Both the position numbers and the translations under genes were made by a program. From Pontederia crassipes (lineage: Eukaryota; Streptophyta; Magnoliopsida; Commelinales; Pontederiaceae), in the NCBI GenBank assembly GCA_030549335.1, contig CM060196.1, positions 6,091,501 through 6,155,500 on the forward strand: a stretch of DNA of 64,000 nt, in the 5' to 3' direction. Positions 10,462-26,164 of this stretch are shown one piece after another. The notes under the pieces were generated by a model that was not told the DNA's origin, made no database searches, and saw only the letters and a program-made list of their open reading frames with translations. How positions within the stretch are numbered: the first letter of the stretch is position 1; each line of letters opens with the position of its first letter.

Positions 10462-13415
10462 TTAAAAGTTTCTCAAAATCTTTCCTTTTGATACGCCGTC
10501 AGCAACAAGTTGAGATGTAACATCCTGTCAAGAAAGAAAGAAAGGCATGAATTACGGTGAGCAAATAGAAAAAAGAACGCTAACTCCAGCTTAATACTAT
10601 CTTGTGGATTAAGTGAGGAAAAATACAAATAGACCTAAAACCACAAAAGATGCATGCGTAGGGATGTTACATATTCTTTTATATTCTATTTTGTTCTTGT
10701 CTTGAATGAATATAACGAATTATGCTAAGTAGATCAGGTAAAAGGGGTCTGATACAGATTATAGACATTGGAAAAGGCATCAGTTAAAATCAGACATTGG
10801 ATACAGATTTTAACTCGTATCCTAGGATCCTACACTATACAATTACATAAATGACATGTTACAAAGTGGTATTAATCATTTCATTCTCTATACATAGGTA
10901 TCATGTAGGGTCTTGGACGAGCATTACGGGTGGCATTCCCCTGGTGGTGGCAGATTTCTGGCAGGTCGTGAGGAGGCTTGGCAGTCAGAGATTGGGCTGG
11001 AGACTTCCTGTGGTAACCTTTCTAGCCGGTGCTTGGGCTATCTGGTTCCGGCGCAACCGTGTCATTTTTTGTGGAAAGAGATGTCAGGTGGATAGTATTG
11101 TACATCATATGTTTTATCTTCTTTGGGAGTGGGGTTTTGGCTAGCACCTGTTCATCTTCATTTTTGCAGCTCTCCACTAAAGAATATTTCACTTGTATAT
11201 GACGTTCCCTTTCGGTGATAAATATACACACACACACGGATGACAACCTATCTGGTGGTCATCCTTTTCCTTCTAAAAAAAAAGGTATCATGTAGAAATT
11301 CTTCATGTATTAACCACTAGGAACTCCGAACAAGAACTATGCATACAGTGATGAGACAGAAACTATATCACTGACTATGGGCACTTACAAAAGGGCGATA
11401 TATCAATTAGAGATACCAAAACACAGCTTGTGTCAACAAGTCAGCAGGAAAGAGTTTCACATTTTGGCTGACAAACAACTCAAGCCCAATGAAGGGATAT
11501 TAAATTTTCTTCACTTGGCATGTATGCAGCTACACGGAATAATAAAGGCGACTATCACCACAAGACATACCTGGGTCATCAGTTTGTGCCCACAAAGCAC
11601 AGCTCCAATGAACAAAGGATTTACAATCTGCTTGGCCCTTAAAAAAGAAGTCTGTAAACCATTTGACCAAATGAGTACCAAGGAATCTACAGTATCCTTG
11701 GAGAAAATAAGATGAATGTGAATATACCTGTACATAACCTCTTTCCCCTTCCCATTTATCATCAGGTTGTGATAGTACAGGTATTATTTTAACACCACTG
11801 GACTCCCAATCCTTGAATCTATCCTGTAAAACAACAGTCAATTTAGAGATCTGATTCAGTCTTCAGGAGCATGGTTAGTAGATGTTCTAATATATAATGA
11901 GATCTGTGCACCTGATATGCCATTCTCTGAAGGCTTCTTGACCCATAATAGAGCCGCACATCTGATCTTTCATTTGCACCGAAACCTGATTCAATCAAGG
12001 ACCGGATTGGACTGCAGGACAGGGACAAGGTTAAAACACAATGTCAGAGAGAATATAACTGCTGTAATTTCATATCTCAAACATATGGTAACTTTGGTGG
12101 AGGAATGGGGCATAAGGTAAAGCCATGCATCAAAGAGAACTAACCAAAACTGAATTAAGCATCCTATTAACATAAGGAAGAAACACAATGGATAAAATGT
12201 CAAATTGAGTATGAGGTAAACGGCCATAAGGGATATCTCTCTCCCCCTATCCTTCCTGCTGCTGTTTCCTTTCTATGACTGCTACTGTTCTGCTCTCTCA
12301 AAACCTTGATCTCCCTGTTCTGCAAGAAGAGGCTCCTACTCCACTTATGCCAGCTCAATGAACACCATCACAACCTTCCAAACTTCAGAGTATGCCTCCC
12401 TTCAAGAGAGGATGGCACATTCATCAGCAAAGGGGTTCCAGGATGGTAATTCCCATCCGCAATTCTCTTCTGCACAATCGGATATTACCATCTAATGATG
12501 TTCTCGAGGGGAACATCCAAGAGGACATATTCGGGTGACATGAAAACTTGGTGTGGTTGTGCTCCTCGCACGGAGATCACGATTTGATCATGGCAGCCAT
12601 GGAAAAGATGGAACTTTTGTGGTTCAATGTCAACTTTTCATGATTGACTTCACATCATCATGAAGAATTCACATGACGCCGACAAAACACCATTATTCTT
12701 CGTTATCGCCACGACAAGCTCTAATGTTGTTAGAAGTGGAAACTCCTAATTTTTTGTTGGACTTCCTAAACTAATACAATTAAAACACCATTATTGTTCG
12801 TTATCGCCACGACAAGCTCTAATGCGGTTAGAAGTGGAAACTCCTAATTTTTGTTGGACTTCCTAAATCAATACAATTTGAACGAATCAGAAAAAAAATG
12901 TCGTGGATCCGAAACAGCCGTTACCTAATCCCTGATCCGGTGGCGAAGATGAGGACGGTGGGGAAGGCGACGGGCGGCGAGATCCGCTGCACCTCGAAGC
13001 CCCTTCCCATTACGCCGCTGAGTTCCACCACATCCCCCCTCCCGAGCCCGCAGAGGAGTTCCGCCGTCGAGCCGGGCACCCGCTTTACCAGGAACTGGAA
13101 CTCCCCCCTTGTGGCGGCGAAGGTCGGTGGGGACGCGATGGCGAGGTAGACCGGTTTCCCGGACCCCGGGACTCGAAGCTGAAGGAACTGACCGGGAACG
13201 GTGTGACCGGCGGCGAGGTCGGGGTTATCGGAGAGGTCCACAGCGACGTGGAACAGGGAGGAGTCGGCGGAGGCCGGGGCGACGAGGGAGAGCGGGGCGG
13301 CGGTCCAGGTGGCGGCTTCTTGGCGGACAGCAGCTGCGGCGACGGCACCGGAGAGGGGGCGGCAGTGGCCGAGGCTGAGGCGGGGGAGGAGGTGACGCAG
13401 GAGACCGGGAGACAT
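10462..13415 (-). CDS. pKIWI502-type FAD/NAD(P)-binding oxidoreductase, organelle-targeted
   Basis: Five exons on the minus strand: 12925-13415, 11912-12011, 11728-11823, 11571-11651 and 10462-10524. All introns are GT-AG and phases agree, giving 276 residues. The chosen start, at 13415 (MSPGLLRHLLPRLSLG), opens an Arg/Ala/Leu-rich presequence of about 45 residues, so plastid or mitochondrial import is likely. Residues 50-140 form a ferredoxin-reductase-type FAD barrel (GQFLQLRVPG, KPVYLAIASPP). The nucleotide half starts at FATGSGISPIRSLIE, with the Gly-rich loop split by the first intron, followed by RLYYGSRSLQRMAYQDRF, GERGYVQ, GAVLCGHKLM and VADGVSKGKILRNF at the C-terminus. The gene matches plant 'fruit protein pKIWI502', whose electron partner is not known to me. 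Introns hold an L1 tail and a 98-bp duplication. Confidence 0.85.
10909..11282 (+). mobile_element. 5'-truncated L1-type LINE tail in the last intron of the pKIWI502-like gene
   Basis: Bounded by a 13-bp duplication, aggtatcatgtag, at 10896-10908 and 11283-11295, and ending in a poly(A) run. It encodes the LINE C-terminal signature WAIWFRRNRVIF followed by a short tail. It contains a (CA)n run near 11227. It is antisense to the host gene. Confidence 0.85.
12684..12877. repeat. 98-bp direct tandem duplication in intron 1 of the pKIWI502-like gene
   Basis: Two nearly identical copies, 12684-12780 and 12782-12877. Each starts aaaacaccattatt and ends with aatacaatt-type sequence. They differ at a few positions (for example tgttg/tgcgg). 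They lie a few dozen bases from the exon 1 donor at 12924-12925. Confidence 0.85.
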
Positions 13416-14096
13416 GGGGCGGTGAGGACAGGTAAGCGAGGTTGAGAGTGACCGCGGCCATATCAACCTTTATAACTATAACTATATATATATATTCTAT
13501 TAAAAAAACTATATATATATATATAATTCTTATATTAAATTATATATCTTAAGGTGGAAAAGTTTCGGAGTTCGGTCGTCGCCGCCGAGGTGGAGTCGAA
13601 AGGTTGTGACGCTCATAGGACGTCTCAGGCTGCGCCCAGAGCGTAGCTTGCGTAGACGTCGCGCTGAGTTAAAAAGAAGAAAAACTAGTTTTTTATTCTC
13701 TTTTTTGGTTGCATTATTATTGGCACAAATGGACAATTTCCCGTTTTTCTTCTCCGTATTTTATTGTTATAATGTTCGATATCGTGTTTCTCGTTCCGTA
13801 TTTTAGAAGAAATAATATTGTTGTTTCCTTTAATTAAGTAAAATAATCAATTATATTAACTCATTCCGTATTTTAGAAAAATAATATTGCAGCACTTTTC
13901 TTTAATAAATCATAAATAATCATTTATATCAAAAGTTTATTTCTTTTAAGTTTAATTTTATACGATTCGCTATATTATTATTTTAAAATAAATTCATAAA
14001 ATAATATAATTTAATAAAAACAATGAGACCCAAGTGGTGCGTCGATACGGTCTTGGGTTCAATTATAATAACATTGAAAAAAGTTTTAAATGAGAC
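13416..14096. other. Upstream region of the pKIWI502-like gene, (TA)n tract and AT-rich DNA
   Basis: The first 50 bases are probably leader or promoter. A (TA)n microsatellite lies at about 13480-13530. The phrase ttccgtattttagaa recurs at 13794 and 13865. No coding frame with family support was seen. Confidence 0.5.
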
Positions 14097-14105
14097 AAAC
14101 GGATA

Positions 14106-15128
14106 GGGTAAATTAGGTCTCCCAACTTTGAGTCGATTTTTAATTGGTCCCCCAACTTCAATTTATAATCGGAACGTCCTCCATCTTTTATTTTTTTACA
14201 CGCTTAGTCCTCATGACCGATGATCACAGATTTCTCGATTGTATTGCTTACGTGGTCGACTTTCTCTTTCATCCATATTAGCTTAAATCGTCCACATCAT
14301 TATAAAAAAAAATTTAAAAAATAAAAAAAGATGAGATAGTTCACATCATTAAAAAATTTTAAAAATAAAAAAAAGTGAGCTACGGAAGAAAGAGGAAGGC
14401 AACGAGCTCGATCAAAGGGGGACGATCGCCCCCCTCCCTCTCTCTCATCGTGCTGGAGAGAGAAGGAGGAGGGCGAGCTCGACTAGAGAGAGGGAGGTAG
14501 GGAGGGGGGCGATCGTCCCCCTCCTCTCTCCAGCACGACGAGAGAGAGGGAGGGGGTGATCGTCCGTCCCTCTCTCTTCCGCATGTGATCGCCCTCCTCC
14601 TACTCTCTCCAGCAGACTGCCCCCCTCCTTTTCTCTCCCGCACGGCGAGAGAGAGGGAGGGGGCGACCGCCCCCTCCGGTCGTCGCCCCCCTCCTTTTCT
14701 CTCCCGCACAGAGAGAGAGGGAGGGGGCGACCGCCCCCTCCGGTCGTCGCCCCCCTTCCATTCTCTCTCGCGCGTGCTTGCCGTGCGAGATCGCCCCCTC
14801 CTTCTCTCTTCAGCACGACGAGAGAGAGGGAGGGGGGCGACCCCTCTCTTTCTCATAGCTCATTTTTTTATTTTTTAATGACGTGGACAATCTCATCTTT
14901 TTTATTATTTTTTAAAATTTTTATAATGATGTGGACGACTTAAGCCGACGTTGATGAAAGAGAAAGTCGGCCACGTAAATAAGGCAATCGGAAAACCTGT
15001 GATCACCGATCAGGAGAACTAAGTGTGCAAGAAAATGAAAGATGGAGGACGTTCTGGTTATAAATTAAAGTTGGGGGACCAAATAAAAATCGACTCAAAA
15101 TTGGGAGACTATTCGTGTAATTTACCCC
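14106..15128. mobile_element. Mutator-like MITE with about 250-bp inverted repeats and 9-bp TSD
   Basis: The element starts gggtaaatta and ends taatttacccc. The two ends are inverted repeats of each other for about 250 bp; paired landmarks are gagtcgattttt, acgtcctccatctt, gaaagagaaagtcg and atgatgtggacga on the right, with their complements on the left. A perfect 9-bp duplication, aaacggata, flanks it (14097-14105, 15129-15137), as for Mutator-superfamily insertions. The core (about 14380-14860) is GC- and GA/CT-rich, with repeated gagagagaggga and gcgaccgccccctcc segments. It holds no transposase. Confidence 0.85.
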
Positions 15129-15137
15129 AAACGGATA

Positions 15138-15366
15138 AGAGATGGAAGAATAAAATAACTTATTGTTGAAGATCAATCATCATAATCAAATTTATGTTGG
15201 GAGCTTATAATTCAATTAATTTTCTGTCATTTTTTTACAAAAAAATGGTGTATATAAAGCTGAACAATAAGCTGTCCACAAAACAATTGTGATTGTGCGC
15301 CGCCTGCATTTCATTGAAAGTGGTGACTGTGCGTCTTCCGATTCCATTGAAAGTTATTTTCGACGT
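15138..15366. other. Spacer between two inverted-repeat elements
   Basis: AT-rich sequence; I see no gene here. It includes two similar short phrases, attgaaagtggt and attgaaagttatt, just before the palindrome. Confidence 0.4.
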
Positions 15367-17083
15367 GTTAAATTATATCAAATGTTCTTCAACTTTAAGG
15401 TTTGCTCAGCGATATCCTCCAACTTCACTTTGTAGCACAAATGCCCTTCATCTTTTAACGTGTTTCACCCGATGCCCTCTTTACCTGGGATAGCCGGTTT
15501 TTCGGTTTTTCGTCGACGTGGCGTCCACATGGCCATCTCCTCTCTCCTCCACGCAAATAGTCATCCAACGTGGCATATTCCGACGTGGCACATAAAATTA
15601 CACCAATGTCCTCCAACTTTAAGATTTGCTCAACGATATCCTCCAACTTCACTTTGTAACACAAATGCCCTTCATCTTTTAACGCGTTTCACCCGATGCC
15701 CTCTTCGCCTGGGATAGACGATTTCCTTATTTTTCGTTGACGTTGCGTCCACGTGGCAATCTCCTCTTTTCTCCATGCAAATAGTCGTCTAACGTAACAT
15801 GCGCCGACGTGGCACCACATATTAAACCATTCTACTTACCGTAAGTTGATCCACTCACTGTTAAATTATTTTCTTATTTTTCTTTTTGCTGTCGTTTGCA
15901 TGAAATTTCCTTCGCCGTTCGCACTCATTCGTCGTTCGCTCTTCTTCATCATTCTCTCTTCTTCGTCGTTCGCTTTTCGCGTTCGTCGGCACTGTTTTTG
16001 CTCAAATTGGTTAATTTTACGTACATTTGGTGAGCAAACTTTAAAGTTAGAGTACATTTCACCATATGCCCTCTTTACCAAGGATAGTCGATTTTTTGAT
16101 TTTTCGTCGACGTGACATCCACGTGGTCATCTCCTCTCTCCTCCACATAAATAGTCGTCCAACATGACATGCTCCGATGTGACACATAAAATTATATCAA
16201 ATATCCTCCAACTTTAAAGTTTATAGGACATTTAAAAGTTGGAGGACATTTGGTATAATTTTATGTGTCACATCGGAGCATGCCACGTTGGACGACTATT
16301 TGTGTGGAGGAGAGAGGAGATGACCACGTGGACATCACGTCAACGAAAAATAAAAAAATCGACTATCCTTGGTAAAGAGGGCATATGGTGAAATGTACTC
16401 TAACTTTAAAGTTTGCTCACCAAATGTACGTAAAATTAACCAATTTAAGCAAAGACAGCGCCGACGAACGCGAAAAATGAATGACGAAGAAGAGCGAACG
16501 ATGAAGGAGAGTGAACGACGAAGGAGTGCGAACGGCGAAGGAGGTTTCATGCGAACGACAACAAAAAGGGAAATAAGAAAATAATTTAACAGTGAGTGGG
16601 TCAACTTACGGTAAGTAGAATGATTTAATATGTGGTGCTACGTCGGAGCATGCTACGTCAGACGACTATTTGCATGGAGAAGAGAGGAGATGGCCACGTG
16701 GACGCCACGTCAACGAAAAACTGAGAAATCAGCTATCCCAGGTAAAGAGAGCATCGGGTGAAACGCGTTAAAAGATTAAGGGCATTTGTGTTACAAAGTG
16801 AAGTTTGAGGGTATTGTTGAGCAAATCTTAAAGTTAGAGTGCATTGGTGTAATTTTATGTGCCACATCGGAACATGCCACGTTGGACGACTATTTACGTG
16901 GAGGAGAGAGGAGATGGTCATGTGGACGCCACGTCGACGAAAAATCGGAAAATCGGCTATCCCAGCTAAAGAGGGCATCGAGTGAAACGCGTTAAAAGAT
17001 GAAGGGCATCTGTGTTACAAAGTGAAGTTGAAAAGTATCGCTGAGCAAACTTTAAAGTTGGAGAGCATTTGGTGCAATTTAAC
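15367..17083. mobile_element. 1.7-kb foldback (near-complete palindrome) with internal 223-bp subrepeats
   Basis: The left arm starts gttaaattatat and the right arm ends caatttaac. The arms are inverted copies of about 850 bp around a centre near 16225, where atcctccaactttaaa meets its inverse. Each arm contains about two and a half units of a 223-bp subrepeat; in the left arm successive units begin aactttaag at 15391 and 15614. Recurrent phrases include gatgccctctt, gtcgacgtggc and tcctctctcctcc. Mirror-image frames at 15846-16115 and 16335-16604 are by-products of the palindrome. It resembles a Mutator-like or Foldback element with giant inverted repeats. I could not establish a target-site duplication. 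Confidence 0.8.
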
Positions 17084-17522
17084 CTTATTTTTTTCCAAAC
17101 CTTTAAAGTGGAGAAACTTGCTACTTGCCTCCGGAGAATGCTTTTTTTTCCTTCCTTATAATACTCTCACCACGCCCTGCTATTGTTCCTCTCCTCCTCA
17201 CAGTTGTCTCCGCCGCCATCGTCAACTCCTCATGCGGAGTCGACAAGGTCTCCTTCTCCTTGCGAGGAGAGCTATCGCTACCGCCGCCGTTGACTCCTCC
17301 TAAGGACTGTGCCCTGGGTCCCTGCTGCAACTCCTCGCCCTTACAGCTGTCGCCGTTTACGAGGAGAGCTGCCGCTGACTCCTCTTGCGGACAGCGCCCT
17401 GCCACAACCCCTCCTCCTCATAGCTGCCGCCGTGGTGAACTCCTCATGCGGGGTCAAAGCGAGTGGAGAAGGTGAAGGACCTCTGCCTCTGCCACTGTCG
17501 TCGCTCATGGAGGGGGCGCCGA
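17084..17522. other. GC-rich stretch with internal repeats, upstream of the gene fragment
   Basis: Phrases such as aactcctcatgcgg and gaggagagct recur two or three times. Hydrophobic Ala/Leu/Val-rich frames exist, but none continues cleanly. It may be a degenerate signal-peptide exon of the fragment that follows, or just part of a captured piece. Confidence 0.3.
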
Positions 17523-18140
17523 GGTGGCCTTGACCAAGCACCGGACGTCGTGGTCGGAGCGGTTCCAGTTCGCGGCTGTGGCGCGACTGGAGGAGGCATC
17601 CCCGACCGCCGCCGTTGTGCTACCGTATGATGACCTCGATGGACTCAACAAGTACTTTATCGACAGACACACGCGGGGGCGGGTGTTTGTGTTTTCGTCG
17701 ACCGGGGATGTTCTCGAGCTCGCCTCCCTCACCGGTTCCCCATCGCTTCCACGCTCTCCTACCTCTCTTCACAGCGGAACGAGAGCTTCCTGTTCACCGG
17801 ACACGTTGATGGCTCCATGGTCGCTCATCGCCTGTGGGAAGCCACAGTGAACAGTGACGATTGGCTTCCTATCTCGGTTGACAACTTGAAGCCCTTCAGG
17901 TGCGGCTCTCGCAAGATGGAATTCCTAGTTGTTTCTGGAAGTCCATCAGCTTGGCCGCCTAAGGTATGTGTGGCTTCGGATGTTGACGGCGGGATCAGAG
18001 TGTAGACAGAGAATGGGACGCACTACGGCACCGCCATCGCGTCGAGCGAACTGCAGAGACCTCCCTTTCTCTCTGAGACAAGTGCTGGTTGCTGGACTTG
18101 TGGTCAATGACGTTGAGGGAGACGGAATGCAAATGACTCT
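17523..18140 (+). pseudogene. Degenerate fragment of an At1g75140-type membrane protein gene
   Basis: The first frame reads RFQFAAVARLEEASP, then LNKYFIDRHTRGRVFVFSS and GDVLELASL. The frame then shifts near 17735-17745 and continues LSYLSSQRNESFLFTGHVDG, HRLWEATVNSDDWLPISV and VASDVDGGIRV, to an in-frame TAG at 18003-18005. After the stop the same frame reads TENGTHYGTAI and onward. The order NESFL-TGH-DG, HR-WE, DG-IRV, ENGT-YGTAI is what I recall of the plant membrane protein family typified by Arabidopsis At1g75140. One frameshift, one stop and missing ends make it non-coding. It may have been captured by the neighbouring Helitron-like block (inference). Confidence 0.55.
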
Positions 18141-18600
18141 CTGACTCACTTGCGAAAGCTTACGCTTTTTCGCTTTTGTTGCAGAAGCATGCCTTGAAGG
18201 TGAACATATATTGCAAGCAAGAGTTTAAGACTCTCTCTCTCTCTCACTCACTCACTCTCAAAAGCAGGCTTCTGCTATGACTGGCAAGGGCAATCACAGT
18301 GCCACCGATCAAAGTGAGGAGAAACTAGAAAGTGGAGTCCGAACCACGCCAATGAATAAGGAGAACTATTGGTACACAATGCCATTCGCATATTAGTTAC
18401 AGCAAACACAAGTAGATAGTTTCGTGGCCTTGTACGTTGAGACAGAGGAATATCACAGAGCTTACAGTTGGAACGATGGTAGGGAAGGGAAGCCACTCAT
18501 TTGAACATAGTTCCAAGTCTTATGAGGCACACCCCAACAAACAAAAACACGAAAACAAGCAAGCAGAATAGCTCAAGCCACCATTTCTTTTTTTACCTAT
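18141..18600. other. Spacer with (CT)n tract
   Basis: It holds a ctctctctctc/actcactc run at about 18230-18258 and otherwise non-coding sequence. No gene was seen. Confidence 0.4.
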
Positions 18601-20985
18601 TTTTTTAAATTTAATATATCTTTTAATCTTCCCATTTTTATATCACAAATATTATCATTTAATTCTTAGCAGATAAACAATTAGTATTCTCATTATTAAT
18701 TTATGTATTAAAATTATCACATTATGATTAATTATTTAAAAGATCACTCTTAATATTCTATTATATTATTCATAATATAAAATTATCATATATAAATGCA
18801 TCTCACACAAATTATATGCTAACTCTTCAATTTCATTATATATATTTCTTGCTCACAATAAAAATAGATTCAATAAAAAAGAAAATTTTAAACTAAAAAA
18901 TATTATATCTTCTGATTTATGTTAATTAATTTTATTTGCAAATAAAATTTTACACCATAAATATCACCATTTAATTGTTAGCACAAATATTTGGTATTCT
19001 CATTATTAAATCGTGTATTAATTTTAACATCATAATTATGTAAATTACATTGTTGACTCTTTATATCCCATTATTTTTTATTCACAACAAAAAAAATTAT
19101 ATAGAAATGTTTCCATAGTTATTCCTATATAAATTATATATCGACTCTCTATATCCTATTATATTTTTCATAAATTAACTAATGCATCCTCAATAAATGC
19201 ATCTTAATTAACTAATAAACTATTAAATTCGCCCTTAATTAATTTGTCTTATGGCTCTTCAATTTGATTATACTTTTTGCTCATAACAAAAAACATTTTG
19301 GTTAAATAAAAAGAAAAAGTGTAAACTAATGAATATTAATTGATTTTACCTTATATAATTCTGAGAATTTATGATGAATCTCCACCAACCAATCATCCTT
19401 ATTTTTTTTATTTTTCTTAATTTTATATACATTTCAATGTTCTCCTCATTTAGTATCATAAATATCATCATTTAATTCTTAGCACATAAACTGTTAGTGT
19501 TCCCATTATTCATGTGTATTAAAATTTTAACATCATAATTGATTTTCTTATTAAATTTGACTCTTCATATTATATTACATTATTCATAATATAAAATAAG
19601 CATACACAAATGCATCCCTTAACTAATGTCACAAATTATATGTTAACTCTTCAACTACTATATTTTTTGTTCATAATAAAAATTATTTAAGATTCAATCA
19701 AAAGAAAATGTTAAACTAAAAAAATATTATATACTCTCATTTCTGTTAATTAAATTTATTTGCAAATAATATTTAGCATCATTTAATTCTTAGCAAAAAG
19801 ACTTGGTATTCTCATTATGAATTTGTGTATTAAAATCTTAACATCATAATCAATTTTTTTGATAAATTACATGCTAGATGACTCTTTGTCTCCCAATATA
19901 TTTTTATTCATACAAAGAACTAATTATATATAATTACATCCATAATTAATTAATAATATAAAAATTATGTGTCGACTCCTAACATTCTATTATTTTTTGT
20001 CATAATAAAAATGACTAATGCAGCCTAAATTAACTAATATCTATTAAACGAAACATTAATTAATGTGTATTAAATTTCATAAATTATATGTCTTCGAATT
20101 TTTTATATTTTTTGCTCATAATAAGAAATATTAAAAAGGAAATGTGTTAACTAATGAATATAATATATTTTTATATTAATTAATGTTATATATATATATA
20201 TTAGGATTTATAATAAATATCTCACACAATGAACTTTTCTATTTTCACCATTCTTATTTTTTGTGTGGTTTTTAATTTATTTACTTTAATTATCATCTCT
20301 ACATGTCATTAATAGAATTATTTAATTCTGCAATCAAGTACACTTGGTATTCTCATTTCGAATTTGGATATTCTTTAACATCATAATTAAATTTAATAAA
20401 CTATATATTAATTCTTTATATTTCATTGTGTTTTTGTTCATAATAAAAAATAACAATATATAAATCCACCCTTAACTAATGTGCATTAAATTTGTATCAT
20501 TATTATTATTTTTTCTTAAATTACATCTTTACTCTTTAAGTTTATTTATTTTATTAATAATGAAAATATTGAAGGTTTAAAAAATGTTAACTAATTAACA
20601 TATGTTTATATAATTAATTTTGTTAATGAATTTTTAAAAAGTAAAACAGTGATGAGAAAATATCTTTTATCTTTCTAATATTCAAACTAATATGAATTAT
20701 TTTTTAAGATAATAATTAGATTTTATATATACTCACATATATTTCACTATATATATAAAATGGCGAGTCATATTATCAAATTTACATTGTTAATGTCGAA
20801 ACATTCAACGTATATTATTTTAGATATTATAAAATATAATCCTAACTAACATATTATTTTATTCCAAAATTCCAAATATATATAGACATATTTTATGGTA
20901 TAAATATTGTTCTTATATTTTATAATCAAACTAAAATATATATATAATATATTTGTATTGCACGAAGCGCAAATAAGTTGCCTAG
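18600..20985 (+). mobile_element. AT-rich block with higher-order repeats and a Helitron-like 3' end
   Basis: Extremely AT-rich and free of genes. A conserved phrase (atcatttaattcttagca followed by ttggtattctcattat and ttaacatcataatt) recurs at about 18654, 18966, 19472, 19772 and 20317. Alternate spacings of about 0.3 and 0.5 kb give a dimeric unit of about 0.8 kb. The right end has the hairpin ttgcacgaagcgcaa (20958-20972), then nine bases and CTAG (20982-20985) followed by T. This is the arrangement of a plant Helitron 3' terminus. The 5' TC end was not identified, so the left border is only approximate. Confidence 0.55.
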
Positions 20986-21639
20986 TTAACGACTAATTGT
21001 GAACAGAAAAATTCCGCAATTTTCCCATCACAAAGAGGATGCATTACGTAAATGAACAGCGCGACTAATAATTGCGTAATCAAATTGAGCACCAATCAAC
21101 TGCGTCCACTAAGCAATTAACAGCGACGAGCATCTCTTTGTTGTTCAGGATTTAAAACAACTTCTAGACAGAACCCATCACACAAACGGAAGTAAATCTG
21201 AATGGCATCGATCAAGAATAAATGTAGCAAGAAGAAAGAATTAGACGATTACTGATGCATAGGGAAATTACTGATAGCAACGTGTCTCACGGAGATGATA
21301 AGTGACGAACAATCTTAGATGTGAACCAAAAACGACAAAAGCTTTCTGCCAAGGTCATAACAAAAAAAAAACTTTCATAAAAGAAATAAGGTACAGGAAG
21401 CGTCATACTTCGAAATCCTCAAAAAAGGTTAGAAATGTCCGCATTGCTTATTTGGCAAAAAAAGGAACCTGCAAAGCAGGCATTGACTGTTTCCTCGAGG
21501 GGAGCTAATGAAATCTCGACAAATATTGACACCACAGATGAAAAAAGCACTGTTGTCCTAAATAGGATGTTTCGTTGTTTTGATGCAGGAATCATCAACT
21601 GCATCTTTTAAATTATTTTGAATAAGTGGATTAACTTAC
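20986..21639. other. 3' flank of the ATP synthase beta gene
   Basis: Intergenic sequence leading into the probable 3' UTR of the minus-strand gene ending at 21640. No additional gene was seen. Confidence 0.5.
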
Positions 21640-25164
<3,525 letters not shown>

Positions 25165-25602
25165 GACCGGATCCAATTCCGAGTGATCGAGTTCGAATCT
25201 GGGGTTAGGGTTTGAAGCCTCCGACGGGCGCTTGGAAGTGTACCTTAACGAGGGGGAGGCGATAAAAAGAGGAGCAGCGAAGAAGGCATATTTTTCTATA
25301 GTTGTAATCGCATGGAGTTTTTTTTATGCGGAAGAGCGTGAAGAATTCCATGATGGAATTGAACGGACGGATGTATCGGTCGCATAAGAAGAGGTTTGGG
25401 AACGGTAAGTAGCGTGAGGCGAAAACTGGGGAAGGGGTACGATATTGCTGGAGAGAGTACTGCGCCTTTTTGTTATTAGAGTTTGGACCGTGGACTTTGG
25501 GCTTTGGAGGATTTCTCCGTAAATAATATATTTGAAAAAATGGACAATATTAAAAAAAATATTTATTAATATTTGTTTAAAGATAAGTGATCTAAACATT
25601 TA
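25165..25602. other. Upstream region of the ATP synthase beta gene
   Basis: It contains the 5' leader and presumably the promoter. A possible TATA-like element on the minus strand lies near 25261-25271 (ctctttttatc). Beyond about 25320 it is AT-rich, and no other gene was seen. Confidence 0.4.
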
Positions 25603-25843
25603 GCCATTGTTTGGTTGGGGTTAGCTTTGGGATTAAGGCATATAATTCAATAAATTAGTCAATTTCTTAAGTTTACACCGGATTATTTATACTTGTTGTA
25701 AAAAAATATGTCAACTCTCAAATTTTCACTATTTATAAAGTTAACTTTTTTTAAATGACTTTATCCTTTATATGTTTTAAAATAAAAAGCGTGTTCGACT
25801 GTAATCCTGTATTCCTTTCATTAACTCCTAACCAAACGTCACT
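25603..25843. mobile_element. Small Tourist-like MITE
   Basis: Ends are imperfect inverted repeats (gccattgtttggttggggtta, and taactcctaaccaaacgtcac at the right), flanked by TTA/TTTA on both sides. It is about 240 bp and non-coding. The superfamily is inferred from the termini only. Confidence 0.5.
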
Positions 25844-26164
25844 TTAAAAAACAAAGGCTGAACATTGAGTTATATATGATGCTTAAAAAAGAAATGATAA
25901 TATTTAATAGAAAAAATGATTAGTGGGAATCAAAGTCAAAGATGATGTACATCTTCTTAAAGATGTGGATTTTTGTTGTTTATTTTATAAGTAGATATGT
26001 TTGCTATGAAAGATAAATTATATATGTTTGCTATGATAAATTATTTATTTATTTTATTTAAGTTAGAAACAAACGAATTATTTATCATAACATCTTCATC
26101 TATGAATCTTTCCTTTTTCTCGGTGGTTGATATTTGTAGGTTCACACTTCTCTCATCTTCATTT